Assembly (NCBI GenBank): GCA_937924525.1
Contig: CALDSU010000005.1
Span: 248,001 to 312,000 of the forward strand
From: an uncultured Bryobacteraceae bacterium
GTDB taxonomy: Bacteria; Acidobacteriota; Terriglobia; Bryobacterales; Bryobacteraceae
Length of the DNA: 64,000 nt
Direction: 5' to 3'
Every line of letters begins with the position of its first letter. Within the stretch, counting starts at the first letter, position 1. The notes under the pieces are model-generated. The model ran no database searches. It saw nothing but the letters and a program-made list of their open reading frames with translations, and was not told the DNA's origin. Shown piece after piece: positions 27,671-38,300 of this stretch. The position numbers and the translations under genes were made by a program.

Positions 27671-29260
27671 TCATAGATCGAGTGCGATCTCGGCCCAAAC
27701 CACGCGGGCGGTGTGTTTCGCCTGGAGTTCCACCAAATTGTACCCGCGGTTGAGCGAGGGCAGAGGGATTCCGAACCGGGAGAGCGGGACCTCCGGTTTC
27801 GGTGCATCCGCTGGGGCCGGCCCCTGATACGGGCAAACCTCGCCGTTCAGCCGCACTTCCCACTGCCGGATGTTTTCCTCGCCCGGTCCCTCCAGTCCGA
27901 GGTAAACGTAAGCTCGGCCGCCGGCGGGTTGCGGACCCGTCGCCAGCCGGAAGGGGTACCACCGGCCGGGCTCGCAGGCAACCGGCAGGGCGGAAGCGCG
28001 AGGTTCGCCCGGCGCCCACGTGTCGGCGAACGTGAGGATATGCCGGCGGGGCTTGCCGCGCAGCGTGCTCAGGCTGCCCGCCTCCCGCAGCAGGGTGGGG
28101 TAGTTGGCCAGGTCGTCCATCGCGGTATCCGAATCCATGAAGTTGAACAGGTACACGCGGTCCGCGCCACGCTCCAGGAAGGATGCGGCCGCGCCGCGCG
28201 CGGTCAGCAGCGAATTTCGCAAGGGCGCCTTGAACTCCGGATAGGGGCGCACCAGAATCTCCAGGCCAGCGGCTAACGTGACGCGGGAGCCCTCGAGCAA
28301 CTGCTTCCACAGTTCGATCGGGATGTCGGTCTCGCAGGAGGAGAAGAACGGGGTGACCACCAGCAGGTCGACCAGATTCCGCCGCGCCCACGTAACCGGG
28401 TCGTAGCCCAGCCCAAGGGCCGTGGCCGGCCGCGTAGGCACGCGCGCGCCCAAACGGATGCGATGGCCCCGGCGGTGCTGCCAGCCGTCCAGCAAGCGGC
28501 GGACATCGGCGGTGAACTGGGTGAGAATCTCGCGGCCGGCGGCTTCCTGTCCCGGACGGAAGTGATAGCCGAAGCGCATCCAGTCCAGTTCCAGACCGTC
28601 GAAGTCATAGCGCTCGGCCAGTTCTTTGATCAAGCGGAAGTGATGCGCGCGCACTTCGGCGCGCTCGTAGTCGAAGGCGCGGTCGTTCCAGTGGGTGAAG
28701 CGGTAGGGCACACGGCGCAGGTGGGGATTCTCGCGCCAGAATTCGCTATGAAGGAAGCTGCGTTCGTCGTCGACGTTGTGGACGTCGTTCATGCGGACGC
28801 TCAGCCACGGCGAGAGTCCATGCTGGCGGGCGCGGCGGATCCAGCGCGCATAAACGTCGATGCCGGCCTGGTTCAGTTCCCAGGCCGTGTGGATCCAGCG
28901 GCGCGCGCTTTTGCGAGCCTCCGGTGCGGTGCTGGCCAGCAGGGGCTGATCGTCCGGACCCTTCGGGTCGTAGCCGCGCCAGATGGGATCCCACACGCTG
29001 CTGGCGTAGCTGGTGCGCATCGCGTTAGGACACAGCATCAGCTCGCGGACGTGCGTGCCGGCGTACTGGTCCACCCAGGAGTCCACCGCGGCTTCGTCCA
29101 GCTTCTGCCCGGCGCGCGTGTAGAAGTAGTGGCTGTTGTCTTCATTGAGGCAGAGGCCGCCCGGGCTGGACTGGTCGGTTCTGCGAAGGATGCGCTTCTG
29201 GGCCAGGGCGGCGGATCCGGCGCCGCCGGCCAGCAGCGCGCTACGACGGGAGATCAACAT
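27671..29260 (-). CDS. secreted putative TIM-barrel glycosidase (GHL10/DUF-type)
   Basis: Signal-like MLISRRSALLAGGAGSAALA; ERYDFDGLELDWMRFGYHFRPGQE. Confidence 0.55.
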   Translation of the reverse strand: MLISRRSALLAGGAGSAALAQKRILRRTDQSSPGGLCLNEDNSHYFYTRAGQKLDEAAVDSWVDQYAGTHVRELMLCPNAMRTSYASSVWDPIWRGYDPKGPDDQPLLASTAPEARKSARRWIHTAWELNQAGIDVYARWIRRARQHGLSPWLSVRMNDVHNVDDERSFLHSEFWRENPHLRRVPYRFTHWNDRAFDYERAEVRAHHFRLIKELAERYDFDGLELDWMRFGYHFRPGQEAAGREILTQFTADVRRLLDGWQHRRGHRIRLGARVPTRPATALGLGYDPVTWARRNLVDLLVVTPFFSSCETDIPIELWKQLLEGSRVTLAAGLEILVRPYPEFKAPLRNSLLTARGAAASFLERGADRVYLFNFMDSDTAMDDLANYPTLLREAGSLSTLRGKPRRHILTFADTWAPGEPRASALPVACEPGRWYPFRLATGPQPAGGRAYVYLGLEGPGEENIRQWEVRLNGEVCPYQGPAPADAPKPEVPLSRFGIPLPSLNRGYNLVELQAKHTARVVWAEIALDL

Positions 29261-29309
29261 GGTTACGGTTCGAGGGCCAGCATAGCGCATGTTATGTTGG
29301 AACTCGTAA

Positions 29310-30152
29310 ATGCCCGTACCGGATCGCACCCTTGCCCTGCCTGGCGGCGGATCGATCCCCGTCTTCGGACTGGGCACCTGGCGGATGGGCGAGCAGGCGC
29401 GACGCCGCGCCGAGGAAGCGGACGCCATCCGCTGGGCGCTCGACCTGGGCGTCCGTCTGATCGACACCGCCGAAATGTACGGCGAGGGCGGCGCCGAGGA
29501 AGTGATCGGCGAAGCCATTGCCGGGCGGCGCGACGGATTGTTCCTGGTCAGCAAGGTCTATCCGCACCACGCCGGACGCCGGGAGTTGCCTTTGGCGTGC
29601 GAGCGCAGTCTGCGCCGTCTCCGGACGGAGCGGCTGGATCTGTACCTGATTCACTGGCGCGGCTCGGTCCCGCTGGAGGAAAGTTTCGCGGCGCTCGAGC
29701 GACTACGGGAGCAGGGAAAGATTGCGGCATACGGCGTCAGCAATTTCGACGTGGACGATCTGGAGGAGATGGCCACCTGCGACTGCGGCCTGTCCGCGAG
29801 CAACCAGATCCTCTACAGCCTGGCGCGGCGTGAGGCCGAATGGGCGGTGCTGCCCTGGTGCCGCCAGCGCGGGATTCCGGTGATGGCCTATTGCCCGCTG
29901 GACCAGGGCCGGCTGGTCCGGCGTCCCGAACTCCGCCGCGTGGCTGATCGCTTGGGCGCCACCCCCGCGCAAGTGGCTCTTGCCTGGTTGCTCGCGCAGG
30001 ACGGCGTGGCGGTCATTCCGAAGTCGAGTTCGCGGGAGCGGCTCCAGGAGAACGTGGGCGCCTGCCAGGTGCGGCTGGACGCGGCCGCGAGCGCCGAACT
30101 GGACCGGGCCTTCCCCCCGCCGCGCCGCCCCGCGCGGTTGGGCATCATCTGA
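29310..30152 (+). CDS. aldo/keto reductase
   Basis: VFGLGTWRMGEQARRRAEEADAIRWALDLGVRLIDTAEMYGEGGAEEVIGEAI...DLYLIHWRGSVPLEE...VIPKSSSRERLQEN. Confidence 0.93.
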   Translation: MPVPDRTLALPGGGSIPVFGLGTWRMGEQARRRAEEADAIRWALDLGVRLIDTAEMYGEGGAEEVIGEAIAGRRDGLFLVSKVYPHHAGRRELPLACERSLRRLRTERLDLYLIHWRGSVPLEESFAALERLREQGKIAAYGVSNFDVDDLEEMATCDCGLSASNQILYSLARREAEWAVLPWCRQRGIPVMAYCPLDQGRLVRRPELRRVADRLGATPAQVALAWLLAQDGVAVIPKSSSRERLQENVGACQVRLDAAASAELDRAFPPPRRPARLGII

Positions 30153-30164
30153 CGGAGGTCCCTC

Positions 30165-31637
30165 GTGCGTTTCTTACTTTGGATGGCCTGGAGCGGTGCG
30201 GCCCTGCTGGCGCAGCCGGTCTCCATCGGCTCGCGGCTGGAACTGTTTATCGACCCCTATCTCATCGACCGGTTCGAGGATGGCGCGCGCCTGCGTCTCC
30301 ACCACCCGGTCCGCCGCGAGGTTGTGATGGTGCATGACGCGCCCTGGGAGGGCCGCGGCGGAGGGTATCACACCGTTTTCCGCGACGGCGATCTCTATCG
30401 CATGTACTACCACGCGTGGAACATGCCCGAGGTGACCGGCAAGCCGGGCCGCCTCACCATCGCCTACGGCGAGAGCCGCGACGGCATCCATTGGACCAAG
30501 CCGGAACTGGGGCTGGTGGAGTACAACGGCTCCCGGAAGAACAACATCGTGCTGGGAGAGATCAACGGCAAGGAACCGCACGACTTGGCGCCGTTCCGCG
30601 ACCCGAATCCGGCCGCGAAGCCGGAGGCGCGTTACAAGGCCGTGGGCTTCGGCTATGAGCCGCGCGGACTGTACGCGTTTCAATCGCCCGACGGCCTGCG
30701 CTGGAAGCTGATGAAGCCCACGCCAGTGCTCACCGACGGGTATTTCGACACGCAGAACATCGCTTTCTGGGACCCCACCATCCGGCGCTACCGCGCCTAC
30801 ATCCGGGATTTCGACCAGAACAAAATGCGGGGCATCCGCACCGCGGTGTCGGACGATCTGATCAACTGGTCGAAGCCGGAGTGGCTGGTGTATCCGGGAG
30901 CGCCGGGGGAGCAGTTGTACACCAACCAGGTGCTGCCTTATTACCGCGCACCGCACATTCTGATTGGCTTCCCTGCCCGGTACGTGGATCGCGGCTGGAC
31001 CGAATCGACCCGGCTGCTGCCCGAATTGGCCGAGCGCGAGGAGCGGGCGAAGAAGAGTCCCCGGTATGGCAGCGCCGTGACGGACGGTTTGCTCATGTCC
31101 AGCCGCGACGGCCTGCACTTTCATCGCTGGGACGAAGCGTTCCTGCGTCCGGGCCTGAAGACCCGCCACAACTGGTCATACGGCGATAACTACCTCGCCT
31201 GGCACGTGGTGGAAACCGAGCCCACGACGGACGACGAACCACGCGAGCTTTCGCTCTACGCCACCGAAAGCTACTTCACGGGCGACAGCAGCCGCCTGCG
31301 GCGCTACACGCTGCGCATCGACGGATTCGCCTCGGTATTCGCGCCGCTCGGAGGCGGGATGGTGGTCACCAAGCCCCTGGTGTTCGAGGGCAGCCGCCTC
31401 GTGCTGAACTTCTCGACTTCGGCGGGCGGGAGCTTGCGGGTGGCTTTGGACAACGCCGACGGAACGCCGCTTCCGGGCTTCACGCTTCACGAGTGCCCGG
31501 AAATTTTCGGCGACGCGCTGGAACGAACGGTCGCCTGGAAGAACGGTCCGGACGTGAGCAGGCTGGCGGGCAAGCCGGTGCGGTTGCGGTTGGCGCTGAA
31601 GGACGCCGACGTGTTCTCGTTCCGGTTTGGGAAGTAG
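30165..31637 (+). CDS. secreted protein, beta-propeller glycosidase-like (GH32/43-type fold suspected)
   Basis: Signal peptide; LELFIDPYLIDRFEDGARLRLHHPVRREVVMVHDAPWEG, YYHAWNMPEV, YRAYIRDFDQNKMRGIRTAVSDDLINWSKPEW. Confidence 0.6.
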   Translation: MRFLLWMAWSGAALLAQPVSIGSRLELFIDPYLIDRFEDGARLRLHHPVRREVVMVHDAPWEGRGGGYHTVFRDGDLYRMYYHAWNMPEVTGKPGRLTIAYGESRDGIHWTKPELGLVEYNGSRKNNIVLGEINGKEPHDLAPFRDPNPAAKPEARYKAVGFGYEPRGLYAFQSPDGLRWKLMKPTPVLTDGYFDTQNIAFWDPTIRRYRAYIRDFDQNKMRGIRTAVSDDLINWSKPEWLVYPGAPGEQLYTNQVLPYYRAPHILIGFPARYVDRGWTESTRLLPELAEREERAKKSPRYGSAVTDGLLMSSRDGLHFHRWDEAFLRPGLKTRHNWSYGDNYLAWHVVETEPTTDDEPRELSLYATESYFTGDSSRLRRYTLRIDGFASVFAPLGGGMVVTKPLVFEGSRLVLNFSTSAGGSLRVALDNADGTPLPGFTLHECPEIFGDALERTVAWKNGPDVSRLAGKPVRLRLALKDADVFSFRFGK

Positions 31638-31849
31638 CCGCATCCAGGAATGCCGCGGGAAACTCGTGAGCGCGCGAAGGTGTCTGGCCGCAGGGCCATC
31701 CTCGTGATGCGAACGCTGTGACTGAGCGAACCTGGGGACCGGGACCGGCGGCCGCGGCTGTGCGATCCTGAAACGGTAGCCTCGCCCAAGGCGCGCGGAG
31801 CCACGGGCCGCAACCGGGTGGGGAGCGGCCGGTTTCGGGTTTGCGGACC

Positions 31850-34800
31850 ATGCGGCTTGACGACAAGTACACGGCGGACGGCGGACGTGTCTATCTGACC
31901 GGGATTCAGGCGCTGGTGCGCCTGCCGATGGAGCAGGTGCGGCGCGACGCGCGGGCGGGGCTGCGCACCGGCGCGTTCATCTCGGGCTACGCCGGCTCGC
32001 CGCTCGGGACCTACGATCTGGCGCTGCAACGGGTCGCGCGGCTGCTGCGGGAGCACGAGGTGCACTTCGTGCCCGGCATCAATGAAGAGGTCGCCGCCAC
32101 CAGCGTCTTCGGCAGCCAGATCGTGGAGGTGGTGGGCGGGCAGAAGCTGGACGGCGTGCTGGGCATTTGGTACGGCAAAGGGCCCGGCGTCGACCGGTCC
32201 GGCGACATCTTCCGCCACGCGAACCTGGCCGGCACCGGGCGGCATTGCGCGGCGCTGGTGCTGGCGGGCGACGATCACATCTCGAAGAGCTCCACCATTC
32301 CCCACCAGAGCGACTTCAGCTTGTACAACGCCGCCATCCCGCTGTTCTGCCCCGGCAACGTGCAGGAGATCCTCGACTACGGCCTGCACGCGGTGGCCCT
32401 GTCGCGCTTCTCCGGGGCGTGGTGCGGGATGAAGATGGTCACCAACGTTTGCGACGGCGGCGGCATGGCGGAGACCGATCCCGCGCGGCTCGCCATTGAG
32501 TGGCCGCCGGATTACGAGAAGGTCTTCGAAGCGCGGCTGGTGGTGCCGTACACCCTGATGCTGGAATACGAGACCGTGCGGCGGCGGTTGGACGCGGTGC
32601 GCGCCTATCTGCGGCTGAACCGCCTGAACCGGTGGCACGGCGCGCGCGAGGGCGCCTGGCTGGGGATCGCCGCCGCCGGGAAACCGTACCAGGACCTGCA
32701 GCAGGCGTTCCGGGATCTGGGCCTGAGCGGCGAAGACCTCGCCAAGCTGGGCATCCGCGTGGCGAAGTTCGCGGTCACGTTTCCGCTGGAGCCGGATTTT
32801 GTGCGCGAGTTCGCCGCGGACCTGGACACGCTGCTGGTGGTCGAGGAAAAGCGCAGCTTCCTCGAATTGCAACTGCGCGAGACGCTGTACGAGGCGCCCC
32901 GCCGCCCGCGCATCCTCGGCAAGTTCGACGCGGCGGGCGCCCCGCTGTTGCCGGTCACCGGCGAGTTGGATCCGGAGGACATCGCGCACGCCCTGGCGCG
33001 CGTCCTCGAAAGGCGCGCCTTGCCCGAAAGCGTCGCCGCGCGGCTGGCCCGCGTCGCGGAGATCGCCGGGCGCGAGTGGGAGCCGGCGCCCGCCCGCTCG
33101 CCGGGTTTCTGTTCCGGCTGCCCTCACAACCGTTCGACCATCGTGCTCCCCGGACAACTGGCGGGAGGCGGCATCGGCTGCCACGCCATGGCGTCGATGG
33201 TCGAGCACACCGGCCGCGGTTACGCGTTTCTCACGCAAATGGGCGGCGAGGGCGCGCCCTGGATCGGCATCGCGCCGTTCGTGGAACGCGCGCACATGTT
33301 CCAGAACATCGGTGACGGCACTTATTTCCACTCGGGGACGATGTCGCTCAACGCCTGCATCGCCGCCGGCGTCAACATCACGTTCCGCATCCTGTATAAC
33401 GGCGCGGTGGCGATGACCGGCGGACAGGTGGCCTCCGGCGCACTGCCCGTGCCCGAACTGACGCGCAAACTGGAAGCCGAGGGCGTCAAGCGCACGGTGG
33501 TGCTGACCGACGACCTGGACAAGTACGCCTCCGTCCGGCTGGCCGCCAATGCGGAGTTGCGGGATCGCGATGAGCTGGCGGAGGTGATGCGCGCTCTGGA
33601 GCGCGTGGCGGGCGTTACGGTGATCATTTACGATCAGCAGTGCGCCGCCGAGAAGCGCCGCCTGCGCGCGCGCGGCAAGCTGGCCGAGCCCACGCGCCGG
33701 CTGATGATCCACCAGGAAGTCTGCGAGGGCTGCGGCGACTGCGTACGCCAGTCGAACTGCATGAGCCTGTATCCGGTGGAGACCGAATACGGGCAGAAGA
33801 CGCAGATTCACCAGTCCTCGTGCAACAAGGATTACTCGTGCGCGCTGGGTGACTGCCCGTCCTTTGTCACCGTGAACTTGAAGCCGGGCACGGGGTTGAA
33901 GCAGCGCGCGATGGACCCGGGCGCGGCCGGCGCGCCGCCCGAACCGGAGGGCAAAGCGCAAGCCGGCGGCGGATATGCCATCCTGTCCCCCGGTATCGGC
34001 GGCACCGGCGTGGTGACCGTCAACGCGCTGCTGGCCACGGCGGCCTGGATCGACGGGCTCTCCGCCCTCACGCTCGACCAGACGGGCCTGGCCCAGAAAG
34101 GCGGCGCGGTGGTCTCCAGCATCATCCTCAGCGAGCATCCGCTGGAGGCGTCCGCAAAAATCAGCTTCGGCAACGCGGATTTGCTGCTCGGTTTCGATCT
34201 GCTGGGCGCCGGCGCTGCCGATACCCTGAAACGCGCTCATCCGTCGCGGACCGTCGCGGTGGTGAATACCGCCGAAGTCCCCACCGGGGAAGTCATCCGC
34301 GGAGAACTTCCGCTCACGGGTCCCCAAAGGATTCTGGGCCTCGTCAACCGCTGCACGGATCGCGGCCGGAACGTGTTCGTGGACGCCGGCCGCGTCACTG
34401 AGAGCCTCTTTGGCTCCCACCTGGCCGCCAACGTATTCCTGCTGGGCGTGGCCTATCAGGCGGGGTTGATCCCACTCCGCGCCGAATCTTTGGAAGAAGC
34501 CATGCGTCTGAACGGAGTGGCGGCGGCGCAAAACATCGAGGCGTTTCGCTGGGGCCGCAGATACTACGTGGACGCGCGGGCGGTCGAACAGCATATCGCG
34601 CCCGCGCCTCCTCCCGCCGATGCGCGCCCGCTTGCGGAACGCCGCTATGCCGATTTGATCGCCTATCAGGATCGGCGCTATGCGGACGCCTATCTGGCCT
34701 TCGTGCGCGGAGTCTCCGCCCAGGCGCCGGCGCTCGCGGACACCGTGGCCCGCTACCTGTACAAGCTGATGGCCTACAAGGACGAGTACGAAGTCGCGCG

Positions 34801-35242
34801 CCTGCTCACCGCCCCGGCGTTTCGCCGCCAGATCGAGGAGATGTGGGAACAGGTGGAATCCATCGAGTTCAACCTCCATCCGCCGTTCCTGCGCGCCTTG
34901 GGGATCCGGCGAAAACTGCCTCTGGGCGGCGGGATGCGCTTCGCGCTGCGCGCCCTGGCCCGCTTGAAGTTTCTGCGCGGCGGCGTGCTGGACCCGTTCG
35001 CCCGGCAGGCCTCCCGGCGCGAGGAGCGCGAATTGATCGGCTGGTATCGCGGACTGGTGCGGGAAGTGCTGAGCCGTTTGACCAGTCAGAACGCCGAGGA
35101 AGCCAAGGCGATTCTCTCCTTGCCGGACCGGATCCGGGGCTACGAGCGGGTGAAGCACGAAACCGTGCTGCGCGTGAAGGCGGAGGCGGCGTCGCGCGTT
35201 GCCGCGCTGGCGGCCGGGGTGGAAGTTCTGCGCAACTCCTAG
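31850..35242 (+). CDS. indolepyruvate ferredoxin oxidoreductase family protein, fused alpha/beta
   Basis: GLRTGAFISGYAGSPLGTYD..., FCSGCPHNRST, IGCHAMASMVEHTGRGYAFLTQMGGEGAPWIGIAPF, ferredoxin-like CEGCGDCVRQSNC, C-terminal GIGGTGVVTVNALLATAA. Start may be 31841. Confidence 0.9.
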   Translation: MRLDDKYTADGGRVYLTGIQALVRLPMEQVRRDARAGLRTGAFISGYAGSPLGTYDLALQRVARLLREHEVHFVPGINEEVAATSVFGSQIVEVVGGQKLDGVLGIWYGKGPGVDRSGDIFRHANLAGTGRHCAALVLAGDDHISKSSTIPHQSDFSLYNAAIPLFCPGNVQEILDYGLHAVALSRFSGAWCGMKMVTNVCDGGGMAETDPARLAIEWPPDYEKVFEARLVVPYTLMLEYETVRRRLDAVRAYLRLNRLNRWHGAREGAWLGIAAAGKPYQDLQQAFRDLGLSGEDLAKLGIRVAKFAVTFPLEPDFVREFAADLDTLLVVEEKRSFLELQLRETLYEAPRRPRILGKFDAAGAPLLPVTGELDPEDIAHALARVLERRALPESVAARLARVAEIAGREWEPAPARSPGFCSGCPHNRSTIVLPGQLAGGGIGCHAMASMVEHTGRGYAFLTQMGGEGAPWIGIAPFVERAHMFQNIGDGTYFHSGTMSLNACIAAGVNITFRILYNGAVAMTGGQVASGALPVPELTRKLEAEGVKRTVVLTDDLDKYASVRLAANAELRDRDELAEVMRALERVAGVTVIIYDQQCAAEKRRLRARGKLAEPTRRLMIHQEVCEGCGDCVRQSNCMSLYPVETEYGQKTQIHQSSCNKDYSCALGDCPSFVTVNLKPGTGLKQRAMDPGAAGAPPEPEGKAQAGGGYAILSPGIGGTGVVTVNALLATAAWIDGLSALTLDQTGLAQKGGAVVSSIILSEHPLEASAKISFGNADLLLGFDLLGAGAADTLKRAHPSRTVAVVNTAEVPTGEVIRGELPLTGPQRILGLVNRCTDRGRNVFVDAGRVTESLFGSHLAANVFLLGVAYQAGLIPLRAESLEEAMRLNGVAAAQNIEAFRWGRRYYVDARAVEQHIAPAPPPADARPLAERRYADLIAYQDRRYADAYLAFVRGVSAQAPALADTVARYLYKLMAYKDEYEVARLLTAPAFRRQIEEMWEQVESIEFNLHPPFLRALGIRRKLPLGGGMRFALRALARLKFLRGGVLDPFARQASRREERELIGWYRGLVREVLSRLTSQNAEEAKAILSLPDRIRGYERVKHETVLRVKAEAASRVAALAAGVEVLRNS

Positions 35243-35302
35243 GATGGCGCCAAGCGGCATGGGATCCGCTCCTACCCGGCGCGGAGCAACGAAAACGCCA
35301 AA

Positions 35303-35336
35303 ACGGGCGCGGGGGGAGCTGCCCCCTCGCGCCCGT
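35303..35336. terminator. strong GC-rich hairpin ACGGGCGCGGGGGG-AGCT-GCCCCCTCGCGCCCGT
   Basis: Long near-perfect inverted repeat between convergent genes ending at 35242 and 35361. Confidence 0.65.
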
Positions 35337-35360
35337 GGAAACGGCTCAAAAAGATACCGA

Positions 35361-38300
35361 CTAGAACACGAACCGGAGCGCCATCTGCATGAAGCGGGCG
35401 TCCTGCGCCACGGTGACGTACTGCCCGAAGTTGGTATTCGAGATATTGCGGTTCGCTTCCAGGAACGAGGTGTTGTTGAAGACGTTGTACATCTCCGCAC
35501 GGAACTGGATGCGCATTCGCTCGCGAACGTGGATGTTCTTGAAGAACGTCCAGTCGAAGTTGCGCTCGCCGTTCAGCCGGTGGCTGTTGCGGCCGACCCC
35601 GCCGAAGTTGCCGATCAGGGGCTGCGACAGACCGATGCTGTTGGCATACGCCGAGATGGCCTGCGCACCGTCGGGATTGACGGTCCCGGCGGGAGCGCCC
35701 TCCCGGCCGGTGGGAATCGGGTTGAAGTTGAACGCGCCAGTGGCGTTCACGCGAACATCGCCGCCGCCGATCAACGACAGAACGCTGACGCCCCGGCGGG
35801 GACCGGAAATAAACGTGATCGGGAAGCCGGACCGGAAACTGGTGATGCCGGAGAAGCCCCAGCCGTGGACCACTTTCCGCAGGACCCCGTTCGAAATGCT
35901 CTTGCCGAACGGAAGCTCCCAGGAGTGCACAATCACCAGGCGCTGCTGAATGTCGAACTGGGAGACGCCCCGGTTGTCCCGATTGTTCCGCGGATCCTGT
36001 TGCACCGGTCCATCGTTGACCAGCACGCCGAGCGCATCGGAGCCATCGTCAATGGACCGGCCGTAGGTATAGGCGACGTTCCAAAGGTAGCCGCTCGAAT
36101 AGCGCTTGCTGATATCCATCTGGAAGCTGTTGTAGATGGACTTGGCCGAGCTTTCCAGCAACTGGACCACATTGAACCGGGGATCGATGCGGTTGGAGGG
36201 CCGCGCCGCGTTACCCGCTTGGAGCACCTGAATATCCAGGAACGTCGCCAGTCTGGCGGTCTCATCCGCGACAGACGTGGCCGGAATCAGGCGGGGATCG
36301 TTAGTCAGATTGATGTTCTGGCTGCGTTGCAGATAACGGCCCGCCGTACCCACATAAGTACCTTTCCACACGATGCCGTAAGGAAGCTCGCGCTGAATCC
36401 CCAGGCTGAACTGCTGCACCTGCGGGTTACGCAAATCCTGCTGAATCAGCGGGCTCATGTTGCCGAAGTTCCGCACATTCTGCGGGACCTGCCCGACCTG
36501 GGCGCGCGTCTGCTCCTGGATGGGCGCGTTGCCGGCCACCAGCGCCGCGAAGGTGTTTCCGCCCGTGAACGCCGCCGCGCCGGAAATCACCGCCGTCGGC
36601 ATAAACGGAGGCAGGAAGCGCTGGTTCGTAATGGGGTTCAGGAAGATGAAGTCATAGGCCATCCCGTAGCCGCCGCGGAGCACGGTCTTTTCATTGATCG
36701 CGTAGGCGAAGCCAAACCGGGGGCCCCAGTTGGTGGAGGTATTGAACGCCGGCCGGCCCAGCGCGAAGCAGCCGAACGGCCCCGTTCCGGCGATGCCGAT
36801 CGGCTCCCGGCAATTGGAATCCAGCGTGGAGATGATTCCGTTCGCCTCTCGCGGACCGCCAGCCACCTCGATGCGCATGCCCAGGTTCAAGGTCAGCTTG
36901 CGGTTCACCTTCCAGTCATCTTGCACGAAATAGAAGTGGTTCCACACGCGGTTGGCCCGCTCGGAATTGCCAAAACGCTGCTGGTAGGTCAGCGGCCGGC
37001 CAATGGCGAAATCATCCCAGCTTGCGAATGAGATCACCGGGCGGATCAGCGCGTCAAAATAAGAGTTCGCCCGATAATAGAACACGTCGGCGCCAAACTT
37101 GAGGTTGTGCGATCCGCGGGTCACGGAAAGCTGATCGAGCCACTGGAAGGTGCGCTGGTTGCGGCCTTGCAGCAACCCCTCCCATGTGCCTAGCGACGCC
37201 ACCTGCGCATTGGCGAACGTAATGCGAGGACCCATGAAATCCGGGTTCTGCACCGGGAAGTCCGGAGCGCTCCAGCCGTAGCCAAAGCGGGCTTCGTTGA
37301 CAATCGTCGGACTGACCACCGTGGTGTAAGCGACGCTCAACTGCTTCGGATCATTCCGCGAATTCGCGCCGAATCCGTTAATGTTGCCGCCGACAAACGC
37401 CAGGCTCGTCGACGCCGTCGTCGCCGTATAGCTGCCGTAGCGCGAACTCAACCGGTGTTTTTCGCTAAAGTTATGGTCACCCTTCACGGCCCACTGCCAC
37501 GAATCGGAAACGTTGGGCGCCGCCTGCTCGACGGTTCCGGTGTTGCCGGAGACGCCCGTAGCGGCGGGCAGCTTGTACCGATCCAGGATGGCCTTCGCGG
37601 TGGGGTCGGTCACCTGCGCCAGCATGGCCGCCGTCGGCACCTGCGCAATGCGCGTCGCGCCGGCGCCCCGCAGTTTCAGGCCTTCGAACGAATTGAAGAA
37701 GAACGTCCGGTTTTTGCCATTGTAAATCCCGGGCAGCAACACCGGGCCGCCAAACACATAGCCAAACTCGTTGCGGCGAACCACGTTGGTCTTGCCACTA
37801 CGGTCGAAGAACGGACGCGCGTTCAATTTGTCGTTTCGGAGAAAGTTGTAGGCCTCGCCGTGAAAATCGTTGGTTCCGGAACGGGTGATGTACTGCAATT
37901 GCGAACTCGCGTTGCGCCCGTACTCCGCGCTGAAGTTGTTGGTGATGAATTTGACTTCCTGGATCTCGGCGAAGTTCAGCGGCCCGAGCGGACCGCCCGT
38001 ACCGGTGACCGAGATATCAGTCGCGGTGATGTTATCCACGGTGACGTTGTTGGCGCGGCCGCGGCCCCCGTTGGTGTTGAAGCTGCCGGATCCCAGGAAG
38101 GGATTGTTGGAGGACACCGGCGCCGTGCCCGGGGCGGTGATCGCGAACAGATTGGGGTTGCGGGCTACGGGCAGTTCCTGAATCGCCTGCCCCACAAATC
38201 CCGTCTGAATTTGTGCGTTTTCCAGATCAAGCTTCGACGCGGCTGCCTCTACGGTCACCGTCTCGGACACCTGGCCGACTTCCATCGTGAACCGGACGCT

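Noticed and set aside
31638-31849. Possible structured leader of the indolepyruvate oxidoreductase gene
   Set aside because: GC-rich with short stems only; no convincing long or nested pairing compared with other candidates.
31487-35500. 1337-aa minus-strand ORF
   Set aside because: Entirely antisense to the well-supported indolepyruvate oxidoreductase; low-complexity Arg/Gln/His-rich composition typical of high-GC shadow frames.
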